From positions 87,737-151,736 of the forward strand of contig NZ_JAFVMG010000007.1 in assembly GCF_017377745.1 (NCBI RefSeq): a stretch of 64,000 nucleotides of DNA. Reading direction: 5' to 3'. This document shows, piece by piece, positions 7,716 to 16,390 of the stretch. This DNA is from Acetobacter suratthaniensis (lineage in GTDB: Bacteria > Pseudomonadota > Alphaproteobacteria > Acetobacterales > Acetobacteraceae). How positions within the stretch are numbered: position 1 is the first letter of the stretch; the number at the start of each line of letters is the position of its first letter. The notes below the pieces were generated by a model that saw only the letters and a program-made list of their open reading frames with translations, was not told the origin of the DNA and made no database searches. A program made the translations under genes and the position numbers.

Positions 7716-10357
7716 CAGCCTGCCGTGACAAAATTAACGATACGGTTAGGAACATGCACGCGCTTGACGATACGCTTGCCTTCAAGCAGGCGCGCCACGT
7801 TGGGCTCGCTTTCAGCGCGGGCCAGCACGGCGGCGGCGTCTTCATCCGGCTGTGCTTCCACCGTGCCGCGCAGCTTGCCCATGATCTGCACTGCGATCGT
7901 AACACTGGTGGCCGTCAGCAGGTCTGGCTCGGCCTGCGGCCAGGGCTGCTGTGCCGCCAGCCCGTCAGCCGGGTTCAGGCGGGAGAAAATTTCCTCAGCC
8001 AGATGCGGCATCATCGGTGCGCAGAGCAGGCACAGAGCGCGGGCGCATTCACGCCGGGCAAAATCCATACCTGCGGCATCGGCCTGTTTTTCCGCATCGA
8101 TCAGGGCGGAGGTCAGCTCGTGCAGGCGTGCAACCGCCACGTTAATGGCAAAGCCTTCCAGCGCCTCGGTTACAGCCGCGATGGTGCGGTGTGTTACGCG
8201 GCGCAGGGTATCGGCCTGCGGGCTGGCGGGATTGTCCTGCGTGGGAGCCGTGGCTGTGGCCGGTGTGGTTTCGGCAATAGTGCAAACCGCGCGGAACAGA
8301 CGCTGGGCAAAGCGCGCAGCACCCGCAACACCGGATTCCGTCCATTCCATATCCCGCTCGGGCGGGCTGTCGGACAGCACGAACCAGCGCGCCGTATCCG
8401 CGCCAAAACGCTCGATAATTGCCACCGGCGCGACCGTGTTGCGCTTGGATTTGGACATTTTTTCCACACGCCCGACGGTTACGGGTTCGGTGGTGCCGCG
8501 TTTGATCACACCTTGGGCTGTGTGCTCCACTTCCTCGGGGTACAGCCAGTTGCCTGTGCTGTCCTTGTAACTTTCGTGGCTGACCATGCCTTGTGTAAAC
8601 AGCCCCGCAAAAGGCTCGCTCACATCCAGATTGCCGGTTTTGCGCATGGCGCGGGTAAAGAAGCGCGCATAGAGCAGATGCAGGATGGCGTGTTCGATCC
8701 CGCCAATATACTGGTCTACCGCCAGCCAGCCATCCGCTGCATCGCGCACGGTGGGGGTTGCGGCATGCGGCGCGGTAAAGCGGGCGAAATACCACGAACT
8801 GTCCACGAACGTGTCGAACGTATCGGTCTCGCGCGTGGCGGGCTTGCCGCAGCAGGGGCAGGTGGTGTGCTTCCAGCTTGGGTGGTGGTCCAGCGGGTTG
8901 CCGGGTTTGTCGAAAGTGACATCCTCGGGCAGTTCCACCGGCAACTGGTCTGCGGGTACAGGCTGGGGGCCGCAATCGGGGCAGTGGATGATGGGAATAG
9001 GGCAGCCCCAGTAGCGCTGGCGCGAAATGCCCCAGTCGCGCAGGCGCCAGTTGACCACACCCTGCCCAACGCCCATGGCCTCAAGCCGGGTAATGGCTTC
9101 GCGCCGGGCATCCTGCGTGGACAGCCCGTCGAGAAAGCCCGAGTTGATCATGCTGCCATCGCCTGTAAAGGCGGAGGTGGTAATGGCAAAGTTTGCTTCC
9201 GCCTTACCCGGCGGGAGCACAACCGGCACCACAGGCAGGGTGTATTTATGGGCGAAGTCAAGGTCGCGCTGGTCGCCCGAGGGGCAGCCAAACAGCGCGC
9301 CGGTGCCATAATCCATCAGAACGAAATTGGCGATCCAGACCGGAAAGCTCTGGTCAAGGAACGGGTGGTTAACGCGCAGGCCGGTATCGAAACCACGTTT
9401 TTCGGCTGTTTCAACCGCCTCTACCGACGTGCCGAGCCTACGGCATTCCGCCACGAACTCCGCAGCTTCGGGGTTACGTTCAGCAACCCATGCGGCTAGC
9501 GGGTGGTCAGGGGCGATAGCCAGAAACGACATGCCAAACAGCGTATCGGGGCGGGTGGTGAACACTTCCACCGCGTTCAGGTCTGTATCCAGTCCGGCGG
9601 GGGGCTGGTGCAGGTTGAAGATGACCTTTGCCCCTTCGGAGCGGCCAATCCAGCGTTCCTGCATGGTGCGTACGCGTTCGGGCCAGCGATCAAGGCTGTC
9701 CAGCCCGCCCAGCAGGTCTTCAGCAAAAGACGTGATTTTGAAGAACCATTGCGAGAGCTGCTTTTTTTCGATTGGCGCACCGGAGCGCCAGCCCTTGCCG
9801 TCCACAACCTGTTCGTTGGCCAGCACGGTCTGGTCCACCGGGTCCCAGTTCACCCAGCTTTCGCGCCGTTCCACCAGCCCTGCACGCAGGAAATCAAGGA
9901 AAAGCTGCTGCTGCTTGCCGTAATAGTTGGGCAGGCAGGTTGCGATCTCACGGTCCCAGTTCAGGGAAAAACCAAGCCGCTGCAGGGTTGTGCGCATGGC
10001 GGCGATATTGGCCAGAGTCCACTCGCGCGGGTGTACGCCCCGTTCGCGTGCCGCGTTTTCGGCGGGCAGACCGAAGGCATCCCAACCCATGGGGTGCAGC
10101 ACGCAGTAACCACGCGCACGCTTGTAGCGGGCAATAACATCGCCCAGCGCGTAATTGCGCACATGGCCCATGTGCAACTGCCCTGACGGGTAGGGAAACA
10201 TTTCCAGCACGTAGTATTTGGGCTGCCCCGCCGGGGGCACGTCAGGCACGGTAAAGATACCGGCCTTATCCCACTCAGCCTGCCACCGTGGTTCGACGGT
10301 GTGGAAGTCATAAGGGGCGGGGGTAGCAGGAACAGGAGTGCTGGAAGGCTGGGACAT
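7715..10357 (-). CDS. leuS: Leucyl-tRNA synthetase
   Basis: LeuS charges tRNA-Leu. The 880-residue class I synthetase has the HIGH motif as HMGH (62-65, in [18 protein letters not shown]) and KMSKSKRN near residue 635. The central editing domain ([17 protein letters not shown]) and a Zn-ribbon-like CPDC...CPCCG pair are present, and a C-terminal [10 protein letters not shown] segment matches bacterial LeuRS. Length is normal. It is the first gene of the leuS-lptE-holA block, 103 nt after the DUF3576 lipoprotein gene. Confidence 0.97.
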   Translation of the reverse strand: MSQPSSTPVPATPAPYDFHTVEPRWQAEWDKAGIFTVPDVPPAGQPKYYVLEMFPYPSGQLHMGHVRNYALGDVIARYKRARGYCVLHPMGWDAFGLPAENAARERGVHPREWTLANIAAMRTTLQRLGFSLNWDREIATCLPNYYGKQQQLFLDFLRAGLVERRESWVNWDPVDQTVLANEQVVDGKGWRSGAPIEKKQLSQWFFKITSFAEDLLGGLDSLDRWPERVRTMQERWIGRSEGAKVIFNLHQPPAGLDTDLNAVEVFTTRPDTLFGMSFLAIAPDHPLAAWVAERNPEAAEFVAECRRLGTSVEAVETAEKRGFDTGLRVNHPFLDQSFPVWIANFVLMDYGTGALFGCPSGDQRDLDFAHKYTLPVVPVVLPPGKAEANFAITTSAFTGDGSMINSGFLDGLSTQDARREAITRLEAMGVGQGVVNWRLRDWGISRQRYWGCPIPIIHCPDCGPQPVPADQLPVELPEDVTFDKPGNPLDHHPSWKHTTCPCCGKPATRETDTFDTFVDSSWYFARFTAPHAATPTVRDAADGWLAVDQYIGGIEHAILHLLYARFFTRAMRKTGNLDVSEPFAGLFTQGMVSHESYKDSTGNWLYPEEVEHTAQGVIKRGTTEPVTVGRVEKMSKSKRNTVAPVAIIERFGADTARWFVLSDSPPERDMEWTESGVAGAARFAQRLFRAVCTIAETTPATATAPTQDNPASPQADTLRRVTHRTIAAVTEALEGFAINVAVARLHELTSALIDAEKQADAAGMDFARRECARALCLLCAPMMPHLAEEIFSRLNPADGLAAQQPWPQAEPDLLTATSVTIAVQIMGKLRGTVEAQPDEDAAAVLARAESEPNVARLLEGKRIVKRVHVPNRIVNFVTAG

Positions 10358-10386
10358 GGAAGGTTCTGTACTGTCAGGCTGGAATG

Positions 10387-10435
10387 AAAAGTCCTGCCCC
10401 CGCTACCCGGCCTTGTGGCCGGGAACGGGAGCGGC
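10387..10435 (-). terminator. Terminator-like hairpin between the DUF3576 gene and leuS
   Basis: A perfect CCCGGCC/GGCCGGG stem with a 4-nt loop (10406-10423) sits inside a longer GC stem. In the leftward direction it is followed by CTTTTC. It could end the DUF3576 transcript or attenuate leuS. No leader peptide with leucine codons was seen. Confidence 0.45.
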
Positions 10436-10460
10436 AGAGAAAAAAGGCGCTGGCCCCGGA

Positions 10461-10961
10461 TCAGTCGCGGTTGCCGTTATTGGCCCGTAGCTTGCGTGCG
10501 CGGGAGAGAATGCGTGCCGCGATGTCGGATGCGGTGTTGGGGGCGGGGGGGGTATCTACCCATGCACCGCCTTCACGCACCTGACGGAACACGCTCAGGC
10601 GCAGCGCATCCGAGCGCAGGCGGCGGTCCAGAATGAAGGCGGTAATCTTGAAGCGCTCATCATGGGCTGCGGGCGGGGTGTACCAGTCCGTCAGGATGAT
10701 CCCGCCTTCCGCATCGGCCGTTGCGACCGGCATGAAGGAAATCGTATCCAGCGTGGCCCGCCACAGATAGGCGTTTACCCCGCCTTTAAGGCCGGTTTCC
10801 CCGCCGGAGGCGCCACGGTCCTCATGGAGGAGGCGGCCGTCCGGCGCGGTCAGGCCCTGACTGGTTTTGGGGTCGGATGAGCACGACGCCAGAAGGCAGA
10901 GAGCCGCGAGGGCCATTACCGGGCGCGGTGAGGGAGAGCGGGGCATGAGACGGCGAAGCAT
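10461..10961 (-). CDS. DUF3576 family lipoprotein
   Basis: This small envelope lipoprotein of unknown function is found next to leuS in many Alphaproteobacteria. The chosen ATG (10961) gives 166 residues with a signal peptide and lipobox LASC (C27). The upstream extension to 11096 lacks signal-peptide character. The family core is GVNAYLWRATLDTISFMPV...GGIILTDWYTPP...RFKITAFILDRRLRSDALRLSVFRQ. The protein is probably exported to the periplasm and lipid-anchored. Transcription into leuS is possible but a hairpin intervenes. Confidence 0.85.
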   Translation of the reverse strand: MLRRLMPRSPSPRPVMALAALCLLASCSSDPKTSQGLTAPDGRLLHEDRGASGGETGLKGGVNAYLWRATLDTISFMPVATADAEGGIILTDWYTPPAAHDERFKITAFILDRRLRSDALRLSVFRQVREGGAWVDTPPAPNTASDIAARILSRARKLRANNGNRD

Positions 10962-11200
10962 GATGGCGATACGGCTCCTTGACGCTGGGATGTCTGTCCT
11001 TCCCGCTCCGCCGTGGAGGACAGAAGTCAGGTCTGGCTGGCGGCTGCGATATTCCTGCCAGCCTTCATATCCTTTCAGGTCTGTCCCGCCAAGCATTCTT
11101 GGCGCGTGTCGTGCCGCATGGTTCAGGGTTGGGGCATGGCGGGGCTGGTACGTGGCCCGTGCGCGGGGGCTCCGGGGCGGGTGTGGGCTGTGTGGAAGGG

Positions 11201-12271
11201 TTAATGGACGGGCACGCAGGCCAGTCCCTGCTGGTGCAGCGCCTGACAGATAATGCTGGTCTGGGCAGCGGGCAGCCCTTCAAGCCGTGTGCGCCAGACG
11301 GACGCCCCCGAGCCGGACAGAATCCGCTCCACCCGGTCATGCGCCTGCTCCAGAGCGGGTGCCGCGCCATGGGCGGTACGCAGGGCGGCATCGGCGCGCC
11401 CGCGTGTTGAAAACGCACCGATCTGGATGACCGCATTGCCGGTAATGCGGTTCTGCCGCCATGTAATGGCTGGCCCGCTGAGTGCGACTTCCCGGCTGGA
11501 CTGGCCGGGCAGGGGGGTAATGCTGACCTGCCGTGTGTCCGCGCCGGTGGTGGTCGTGTCTGTTGGCGTATCGTTCAGGGGGTCTGCCTGCGGGTGGTCT
11601 GAATCGCTCCAGTTCTGGGCTTCCGCCGCCGCGACCGCCTGTGCGATCTGCGTATTATCTCCGGGGACAGGGTCGTTCAGATGCGGCGAGACTGCCGCCA
11701 GATACGCCACGGCGTAAGAGGGCAATGGTGCGCCGCGTGTGCGGTGGTTGCTCATGCACTGGGGGCCACAGCTATACGCACCTGCGAAATCCGGTGAACC
11801 AAAGCGGTTATACAGCTCACGAATATAGCCGCTGCCCGCCATGATATTGTCATGCGGGTCATAAGGGTCGGAACCCAGATGGTAGCGGCCTGCCAGTTCG
11901 GCATAGGTATCGGGCTTGATCTGCATCAGTCCGACCGCGCCATGTATGGAGCGGGTCAAGTGGCCGTGTAGATACTGATGCCCGCCCGATTCCTGCCGCA
12001 TGATGGCGCGAATCCATGATTGCGGAATGGTGAAGCGTTGCGAGGCCTCCTGCACATAGGGAGTCCACTGGTTCAGGGCGTTGTCGGAGGCAACGGGAGG
12101 CGCATAGTTGCTGCGTGGCCCGGCACAGCTTGCCAGCACGCATAGAGCGGCCAGTACGAGCAGGCGCGCAGCCTGATGGGCTACGGCGAGGCTGCGGCGT
12201 GTGGGCGCGCTGTGGCCGTGCCGCCTTATGGCGAAGGAACTGGGGAGGGGAAAGGTCTCACGCCCGTGCAT
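11201..12271 (-). CDS. Lytic transglycosylase lipoprotein with SPOR domain
   Basis: This murein-cleaving enzyme is predicted to be anchored in the envelope. ATG 12271 gives 356 residues with lipobox LASC (C49). The SLT domain spans about 70-190, with catalytic Glu in MRQESGG (E94) and the GLMQIKPDTYAELAGRY motif. A C-terminal SPOR-like domain (about 280-356, NAVIQIGAFSTRGRADAALR) binds denuded septal glycan in related proteins, suggesting a role at division sites or in rare-lipoprotein-type wall turnover. An in-frame upstream start (12460) adds Arg/Pro-rich residues and is not favoured. Confidence 0.88.
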   Translation of the reverse strand: MHGRETFPLPSSFAIRRHGHSAPTRRSLAVAHQAARLLVLAALCVLASCAGPRSNYAPPVASDNALNQWTPYVQEASQRFTIPQSWIRAIMRQESGGHQYLHGHLTRSIHGAVGLMQIKPDTYAELAGRYHLGSDPYDPHDNIMAGSGYIRELYNRFGSPDFAGAYSCGPQCMSNHRTRGAPLPSYAVAYLAAVSPHLNDPVPGDNTQIAQAVAAAEAQNWSDSDHPQADPLNDTPTDTTTTGADTRQVSITPLPGQSSREVALSGPAITWRQNRITGNAVIQIGAFSTRGRADAALRTAHGAAPALEQAHDRVERILSGSGASVWRTRLEGLPAAQTSIICQALHQQGLACVPVH

Positions 12272-12351
12272 GGGGGCATGGTGCCCTTCCGGGCGGGCGG
12301 ATGCAATCTTCGGGCGCATGCCAGCCCGCCTGTGGCGGGTGCGAGGGGGTG

Positions 12352-12585
12352 TCAGCCGCGCTGCGCGGTCGTGATGCGGCGCACCAGTTCGGGGTTGGCG
12401 CGCCGGATCTGGCCTGCGCGCAGCACGCTTGCGGCGCTGTAGTTCACGCCCGAAGCCCATGATTGCAGGAAGGCAAGGTCGGACTGGCCATCACGTCCCG
12501 CAGGGTATTGCTGCGCGGATGTTGTGAACGTGGTGGAAGGGAGAGCAGTAGTGTGGGCCTGATGTGAGGCCTGTTTGCGCGACAT
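12352..12585 (-). CDS. Small hypothetical protein
   Basis: I do not recognise this 77-residue protein. ATG 12585 is preceded by an AGGA ribosome site. The C-terminal half (SDLAFLQSWASGVNYSAASVLRAGQIRRANPELVRRITTA) looks like an ordered helical segment, while the N-terminus is Ser/Thr/His-rich. It lies 80 nt upstream of the transglycosylase gene on the same strand and could be co-transcribed. Confidence 0.45.
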   Translation of the reverse strand: MSRKQASHQAHTTALPSTTFTTSAQQYPAGRDGQSDLAFLQSWASGVNYSAASVLRAGQIRRANPELVRRITTAQRG

Positions 12586-12722
12586 GGTACGGGTCCTGCA
12601 TCCGTCTCGGGTTTGTTGTTGCCGCATTGGCGCATGCCATGCGGACGGGCCACGATACAGCGGCAGATTGTGTCAATTTTCGCGCAATTGTGTTTCAGTG
12701 ATGTTGCTTGACCTGCTTGTGA

Positions 12723-13268
12723 TCAGAAACGACGTTTTTTCTCGCTCCGTTCGTGCTGCACACTGCTGCCCAGTGCTTCAAGCGCTTCACGCAGGGGGCC
12801 TTCAGGCAAGGTGGGGAGCGAGACGGCCTGCCGCAGGGCAGGGCGGGTGGCGGCTTTGCGGACAGGCTGGCCCGCCGTCGGGTCCTGCACGAAACGCAGG
12901 CGGGTCACGAGTTTCTCGCCGCTCCATGTGTTGATCCGCTCGATCAGCAGTTCCGCATGGTGCTGGAGTTCCATGGCCACGGGGCCAGCGCAGGCAATGC
13001 TCAGTGTGCCAGCACTCAGGCGCTGGGGGGTGGTCTGGGCTGCATGGCCCGGCCCTACAATATCACGCCAGCCGCTGAGCAGCCGTGCCCCCGAAGGGGA
13101 GCGGCGGCGGAAGGCAGGAGCCGTGACACCGGGCAGCAGGGCCGCGAGGCTGCGCGCGGTCATGGCGCGGCGCGGCGGCTTTTCAGCGGCTATGGGCTGG
13201 GCGCGCGTAGTCCGTGCCTTGGGGGGGGATGCTGGCTCCGTCTTGCCGGAGCGGGGTTCCTTCGCCAT
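12723..13268 (-). CDS. DciA-like DUF721 protein
   Basis: DciA-type proteins help load or operate the replicative helicase DnaB in bacteria without DnaC. The N-terminus (1-50) is basic and Ala/Pro-rich. The DUF721 core spans about 60-130 (SPSGARLLSGWRDIVGPGHAAQTTPQRL and GTLSIACAGPVAMELQHHAELLIERIN). ATG 13268 is chosen because the extension to 13364 overlaps the start of mutY and lacks family character. The gene starts only 10 bp from the predicted mutY start, in the opposite direction. Confidence 0.82.
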   Translation of the reverse strand: MAKEPRSGKTEPASPPKARTTRAQPIAAEKPPRRAMTARSLAALLPGVTAPAFRRRSPSGARLLSGWRDIVGPGHAAQTTPQRLSAGTLSIACAGPVAMELQHHAELLIERINTWSGEKLVTRLRFVQDPTAGQPVRKAATRPALRQAVSLPTLPEGPLREALEALGSSVQHERSEKKRRF

Positions 13269-13278
13269 AACTGCCTCC

Positions 13279-14361
13279 GTGATTACGCCATCTGACCACG
13301 CCTTGTTGCACTGGTATGACAGACATCGCCGCACCCTGCCATGGCGGGCGGAGGGTGGGCGCACGCCTGATCCTTACCATGTCTGGCTGAGCGAAATCAT
13401 GCTCCAGCAGACCACGGTTACGGCGGTTATTCCGTATTACCAGAAATTTCTCGCCCTGTTTCCCACCGTGCGAGCACTTGCCACGGCACCGCAGGAGCAG
13501 GTTCTGGCGGCATGGGCGGGGCTTGGTTACTACGCACGGGCGCGTAACCTGCATGCTTGCGCACAGGCCGTGGTGGCGCGTGGGGGTTTTCCCGCGCAGG
13601 TGGCCGAACTCAGAACCCTGCCGGGTATCGGGGTTTATACGGCGGCCGCTATTGCCGCCATTGCCTTCGGGGTGCCGGTGGTGCCGGTCGATGGCAATGT
13701 GGAGCGTATTACCGCCCGCCTGTTTGATGAACACACGCCCCTGCCGGGTGCGCGCAAGGTGCTGGCGCGTCTGGCGGAGGGGCTGAATACGGGGGCCGAG
13801 GCGCAGGCCCGCCCCTCTGATTTCGCACAGGCTTTGTTCGATCTGGGGGCGAGTGTCTGCGTGCCGCGCACACCGGCCTGTGGGGTGTGCCCTTGGCAGA
13901 CCTCCTGCGCGGGGCAGGCGGCAGGTACGGCGGCGACCCTGCCGCGCAAAATGCCCAAAGTGGCGCGGCCTGTGCGGCATGGAGTGCATTTTTTTGTGGT
14001 GGATGAAGCCGGACAGGTGCTGCTGCAACGCAGGCCGGAGACCGGGCTGCTGGCCGCCATGACCGAAATACCCGGAACCCCCTGGCAGGCCACCGCATGG
14101 CCTGAAGCCGAGGCTTTGGCCAGTGCGCCCGTGCGGGCCGTGTGGCAGAAGGCGGGTATGGTGCGGCACGTGTTTACGCATTTTTCGCTCGAAATTATCG
14201 TGCTGGCCGCGCGGGTGGCGCGTTTTGGCAATGCCGAGGTCGGTCAGGGTTTTCTGCTGCCCGTTACACGGCTGCAAGGGGCGGCGCTGCCATCGGTCAT
14301 GCGTAAATGTGTCGCGGTGGGTATGCAGGGTCTGTCGGAGAGTGAGAGCCTGTCAGGCTAA
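13279..14361 (+). CDS. mutY: A/G-specific adenine glycosylase
   Basis: MutY removes adenine mispaired with 8-oxoguanine. With the GTG start at 13279 the protein has 360 residues, the usual size; the frame is open further upstream but only through antisense DciA sequence. Visible features: E39 in LSEIMLQQTTV, the helix-hairpin-helix LPGIGVYTAAAIAAIAFG, catalytic D138 in VPVDGNVERI, the 4Fe-4S cysteines C194, C201, C204 and C210 (spacing 6-2-5), and a C-terminal NUDIX-like domain that reads the 8-oxoG strand. Confidence 0.95.
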   Translation: MITPSDHALLHWYDRHRRTLPWRAEGGRTPDPYHVWLSEIMLQQTTVTAVIPYYQKFLALFPTVRALATAPQEQVLAAWAGLGYYARARNLHACAQAVVARGGFPAQVAELRTLPGIGVYTAAAIAAIAFGVPVVPVDGNVERITARLFDEHTPLPGARKVLARLAEGLNTGAEAQARPSDFAQALFDLGASVCVPRTPACGVCPWQTSCAGQAAGTAATLPRKMPKVARPVRHGVHFFVVDEAGQVLLQRRPETGLLAAMTEIPGTPWQATAWPEAEALASAPVRAVWQKAGMVRHVFTHFSLEIIVLAARVARFGNAEVGQGFLLPVTRLQGAALPSVMRKCVAVGMQGLSESESLSG

Positions 14362-14394
14362 GTGCTGGACAGCGGTGCGGAAAGGAAAGAAGTC

Positions 14395-15441
14395 ATGGTT
14401 TTCCATCATGTGCCGTCACAGGCGGAGCGTGGGCGGGTTGGCATTTTGCTGATCAATCTGGGCACGCCGGATGATACGGGCTACCGGGCGGTCAGGCGCT
14501 ATCTGTCGGAGTTCCTTTCCGACAGGCGTGTGATCGAAGGTTCGCCGCTGTTTTGGCAACCGCTGTTGCAAGGTGTGGTGCTGACAACCCGCCCGCGGGC
14601 GAGTGGGCGGGCCTATGAGCGGATCTGGAACACGGGGCGTAATGAAAGCCCCCTGCGCACCATCACCCGTGCACAGGCGGAAAAACTGGCCGAGCGTTTT
14701 GCGGCCAGCAATGTGCCTGTCGCGTGGGGCATGCGTTATGGCGGGCCTTCGTTGAAGGACGCCGTGCATGACCTGCTACGGCAGGGCTGCGAGCGGATTT
14801 TGTGCATGCCGCTCTATCCGCAATATAGTGCGACCACGACCGCCACGGCCAATGATCAGGTGTTCCGCGCACTTATGCGCCTGCGCAACCAGCCTGCCAT
14901 TCGTACGCTGCCACCGTTTGCGGATGACCCGGACTTTATCGCCGCCGTGGCGCAGAGCGTGCGGGCCGCGCATGATGAAGCCCTGCGTGCGCAGGCGGAG
15001 GAGGGGCGCGAGGGAGAGCCTTTCCAGAAGGTGGTGGCGTCTTTCCACGGTCTGCCGGTGGATTACGTGAAAAAGGGCGATTCCTATCACGCGGACTGCG
15101 AGAAAACGGTGGCCGCCCTGCGCGTGGCGCTAGGGCGGGATGAGCAGACCCTGCCCATGACCTTTCAGTCCCGTTTCGGCCCGACACGCTGGCTGGAGCC
15201 CTATACCGAGCCGTATATTACCGCCCTGCCCGCGCAGGGGATCACGCGTATTGCCGTGGTCATGCCCGGTTTTATGGCCGACTGTCTGGAAACGCTGGAT
15301 GAAATCGGCAACGAGGTGCGCGAGCGCTTCCTGCATGCGGGGGGGGAGTCGTTTACCCTTATCCCCTGCCTGAATGAATCGCCCGCCTGTATCGACCTGC
15401 TGGAAACACTGGCCTGCCGGGAACTGTCTGGCTGGCTGTAA
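14395..15441 (+). CDS. hemH: Ferrochelatase
   Basis: HemH inserts Fe2+ into protoporphyrin IX, the last step of protohaem synthesis. ATG 14395 has a good AAGGAAAG site; the in-frame GTG at 14362 directly after the mutY stop is less likely. In the 348-residue product, VASFHGLPVDYVKKGDSYH carries the metal-site His (H218), and GFMADCLETLDEIGNEV carries the paired acidic residues (E299, E303). LLINLGTPD at the N-terminus is typical. It follows mutY by 33 nt and may share its transcript. Confidence 0.95.
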   Translation: MVFHHVPSQAERGRVGILLINLGTPDDTGYRAVRRYLSEFLSDRRVIEGSPLFWQPLLQGVVLTTRPRASGRAYERIWNTGRNESPLRTITRAQAEKLAERFAASNVPVAWGMRYGGPSLKDAVHDLLRQGCERILCMPLYPQYSATTTATANDQVFRALMRLRNQPAIRTLPPFADDPDFIAAVAQSVRAAHDEALRAQAEEGREGEPFQKVVASFHGLPVDYVKKGDSYHADCEKTVAALRVALGRDEQTLPMTFQSRFGPTRWLEPYTEPYITALPAQGITRIAVVMPGFMADCLETLDEIGNEVRERFLHAGGESFTLIPCLNESPACIDLLETLACRELSGWL

Positions 15442-15466
15442 CCCATATCGGGTGACAGCCGGGCGT

Positions 15467-16240
15467 TCAGGCAGCGGCGGATGCCCGCCGGGGTGGCGTG
15501 GGTAAGGGCGTTTTGTCGGGGTAGAGGCATGGCTCCTGTGCCGCACAGCGCCAGCATTCGGGTTTGCGGGCCTTGCAGACATAGCGCCCCTGCAGGATCA
15601 TCCAGTGGTGGGATTCCTGCTTCATTTCCTGTGGGATACGGCGCTCCAGCGCTTTTTCCACCGCCTCCACCGTGCGCCCGCGCCCCAGCCCCGAGCGGTT
15701 GGCCAGCCTGAACACATGGGTATCCACCGGCACGGTGGGCTGGTCGAACGCGACACTCAGCACCACATTGGCGGTTTTACGGCCCACACCGGCCAGTTTT
15801 TCCAGTGCTTCGCGCGTGCCGGGTACCGCGCCATCATGCTCGGCCAGAAGCTGGCGCGACAGTTCCACCACATTATGCGCCTTGCTGCGCCATAGTCCGA
15901 TGGTGCGGATAAGCTGGGCCACGGCTTCCTCCCCCAGTGCGACCATAGCAGCGGGGGTGGGGGCTGCGGCAAACAGGGCCGGTGTGACACGGTTGACCGA
16001 GGCATCGGTTGCCTGTGCCGAGAGCACGACCGCCACCAGCAGGGTGAAGGGTGTTGTATAAACCAGCTCGGTTTTGGCGTCGGGCCATGCGCGGGCCAGA
16101 TCAAGCAGAAAGGCCCGGATTTCTGGGGGTTTCATGTCGCGTTTGGCCCGTGCGGCAGCGGGTGCGGCCGCCTTGCGTGCAGGCCTGGCCTGCGGTGCCG
16201 GGGCTGATGCGGTGGTGGAAGAGCGGGGCTTGGGGGGCAT
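15467..16240 (-). CDS. nth: Endonuclease III
   Basis: Nth is a base-excision glycosylase/AP lyase for oxidised pyrimidines. ATG 16240 gives 257 residues with an Ala/Pro/Lys-rich N-terminal tail. Catalytic K155 lies in the HhH segment LAGVGRKTANVV and D173 in VPVDTHVFRL. The iron-sulphur cluster cysteines are C222, C229, C232 and C238 (spacing 6-2-5). A much longer upstream frame exists but runs antisense through the ABC transporter and is rejected. It converges on hemH with 25 bp between stops. Having mutY and nth close together groups two oxidative-damage glycosylases. Confidence 0.95.
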   Translation of the reverse strand: MPPKPRSSTTASAPAPQARPARKAAAPAAARAKRDMKPPEIRAFLLDLARAWPDAKTELVYTTPFTLLVAVVLSAQATDASVNRVTPALFAAAPTPAAMVALGEEAVAQLIRTIGLWRSKAHNVVELSRQLLAEHDGAVPGTREALEKLAGVGRKTANVVLSVAFDQPTVPVDTHVFRLANRSGLGRGRTVEAVEKALERRIPQEMKQESHHWMILQGRYVCKARKPECWRCAAQEPCLYPDKTPLPTPPRRASAAA

Positions 16241-16390
16241 AAGCGGGCCTGCGGCTGGTCGATCCGGGCGGTATTGTCGGGGATAGGGGGTATTTGTGCA
16301 ACCACCCCCTTTCACGATACAGGCAGTGCGGGCGTTCCTGCGCCACCAAGAATGATCTCTCTGTTTTACTGACCTGTCCGGGGTACCCTT

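Noticed and set aside
7754..9499. 581-residue plus-strand frame inside leuS
   Set aside because: It is antisense to a clear leucyl-tRNA synthetase, with composition typical of a GC-rich shadow frame.
12811..13278. N-terminal extension of mutY to 12811
   Set aside because: It would be antisense to the DciA-like gene and makes MutY about 160 residues too long.
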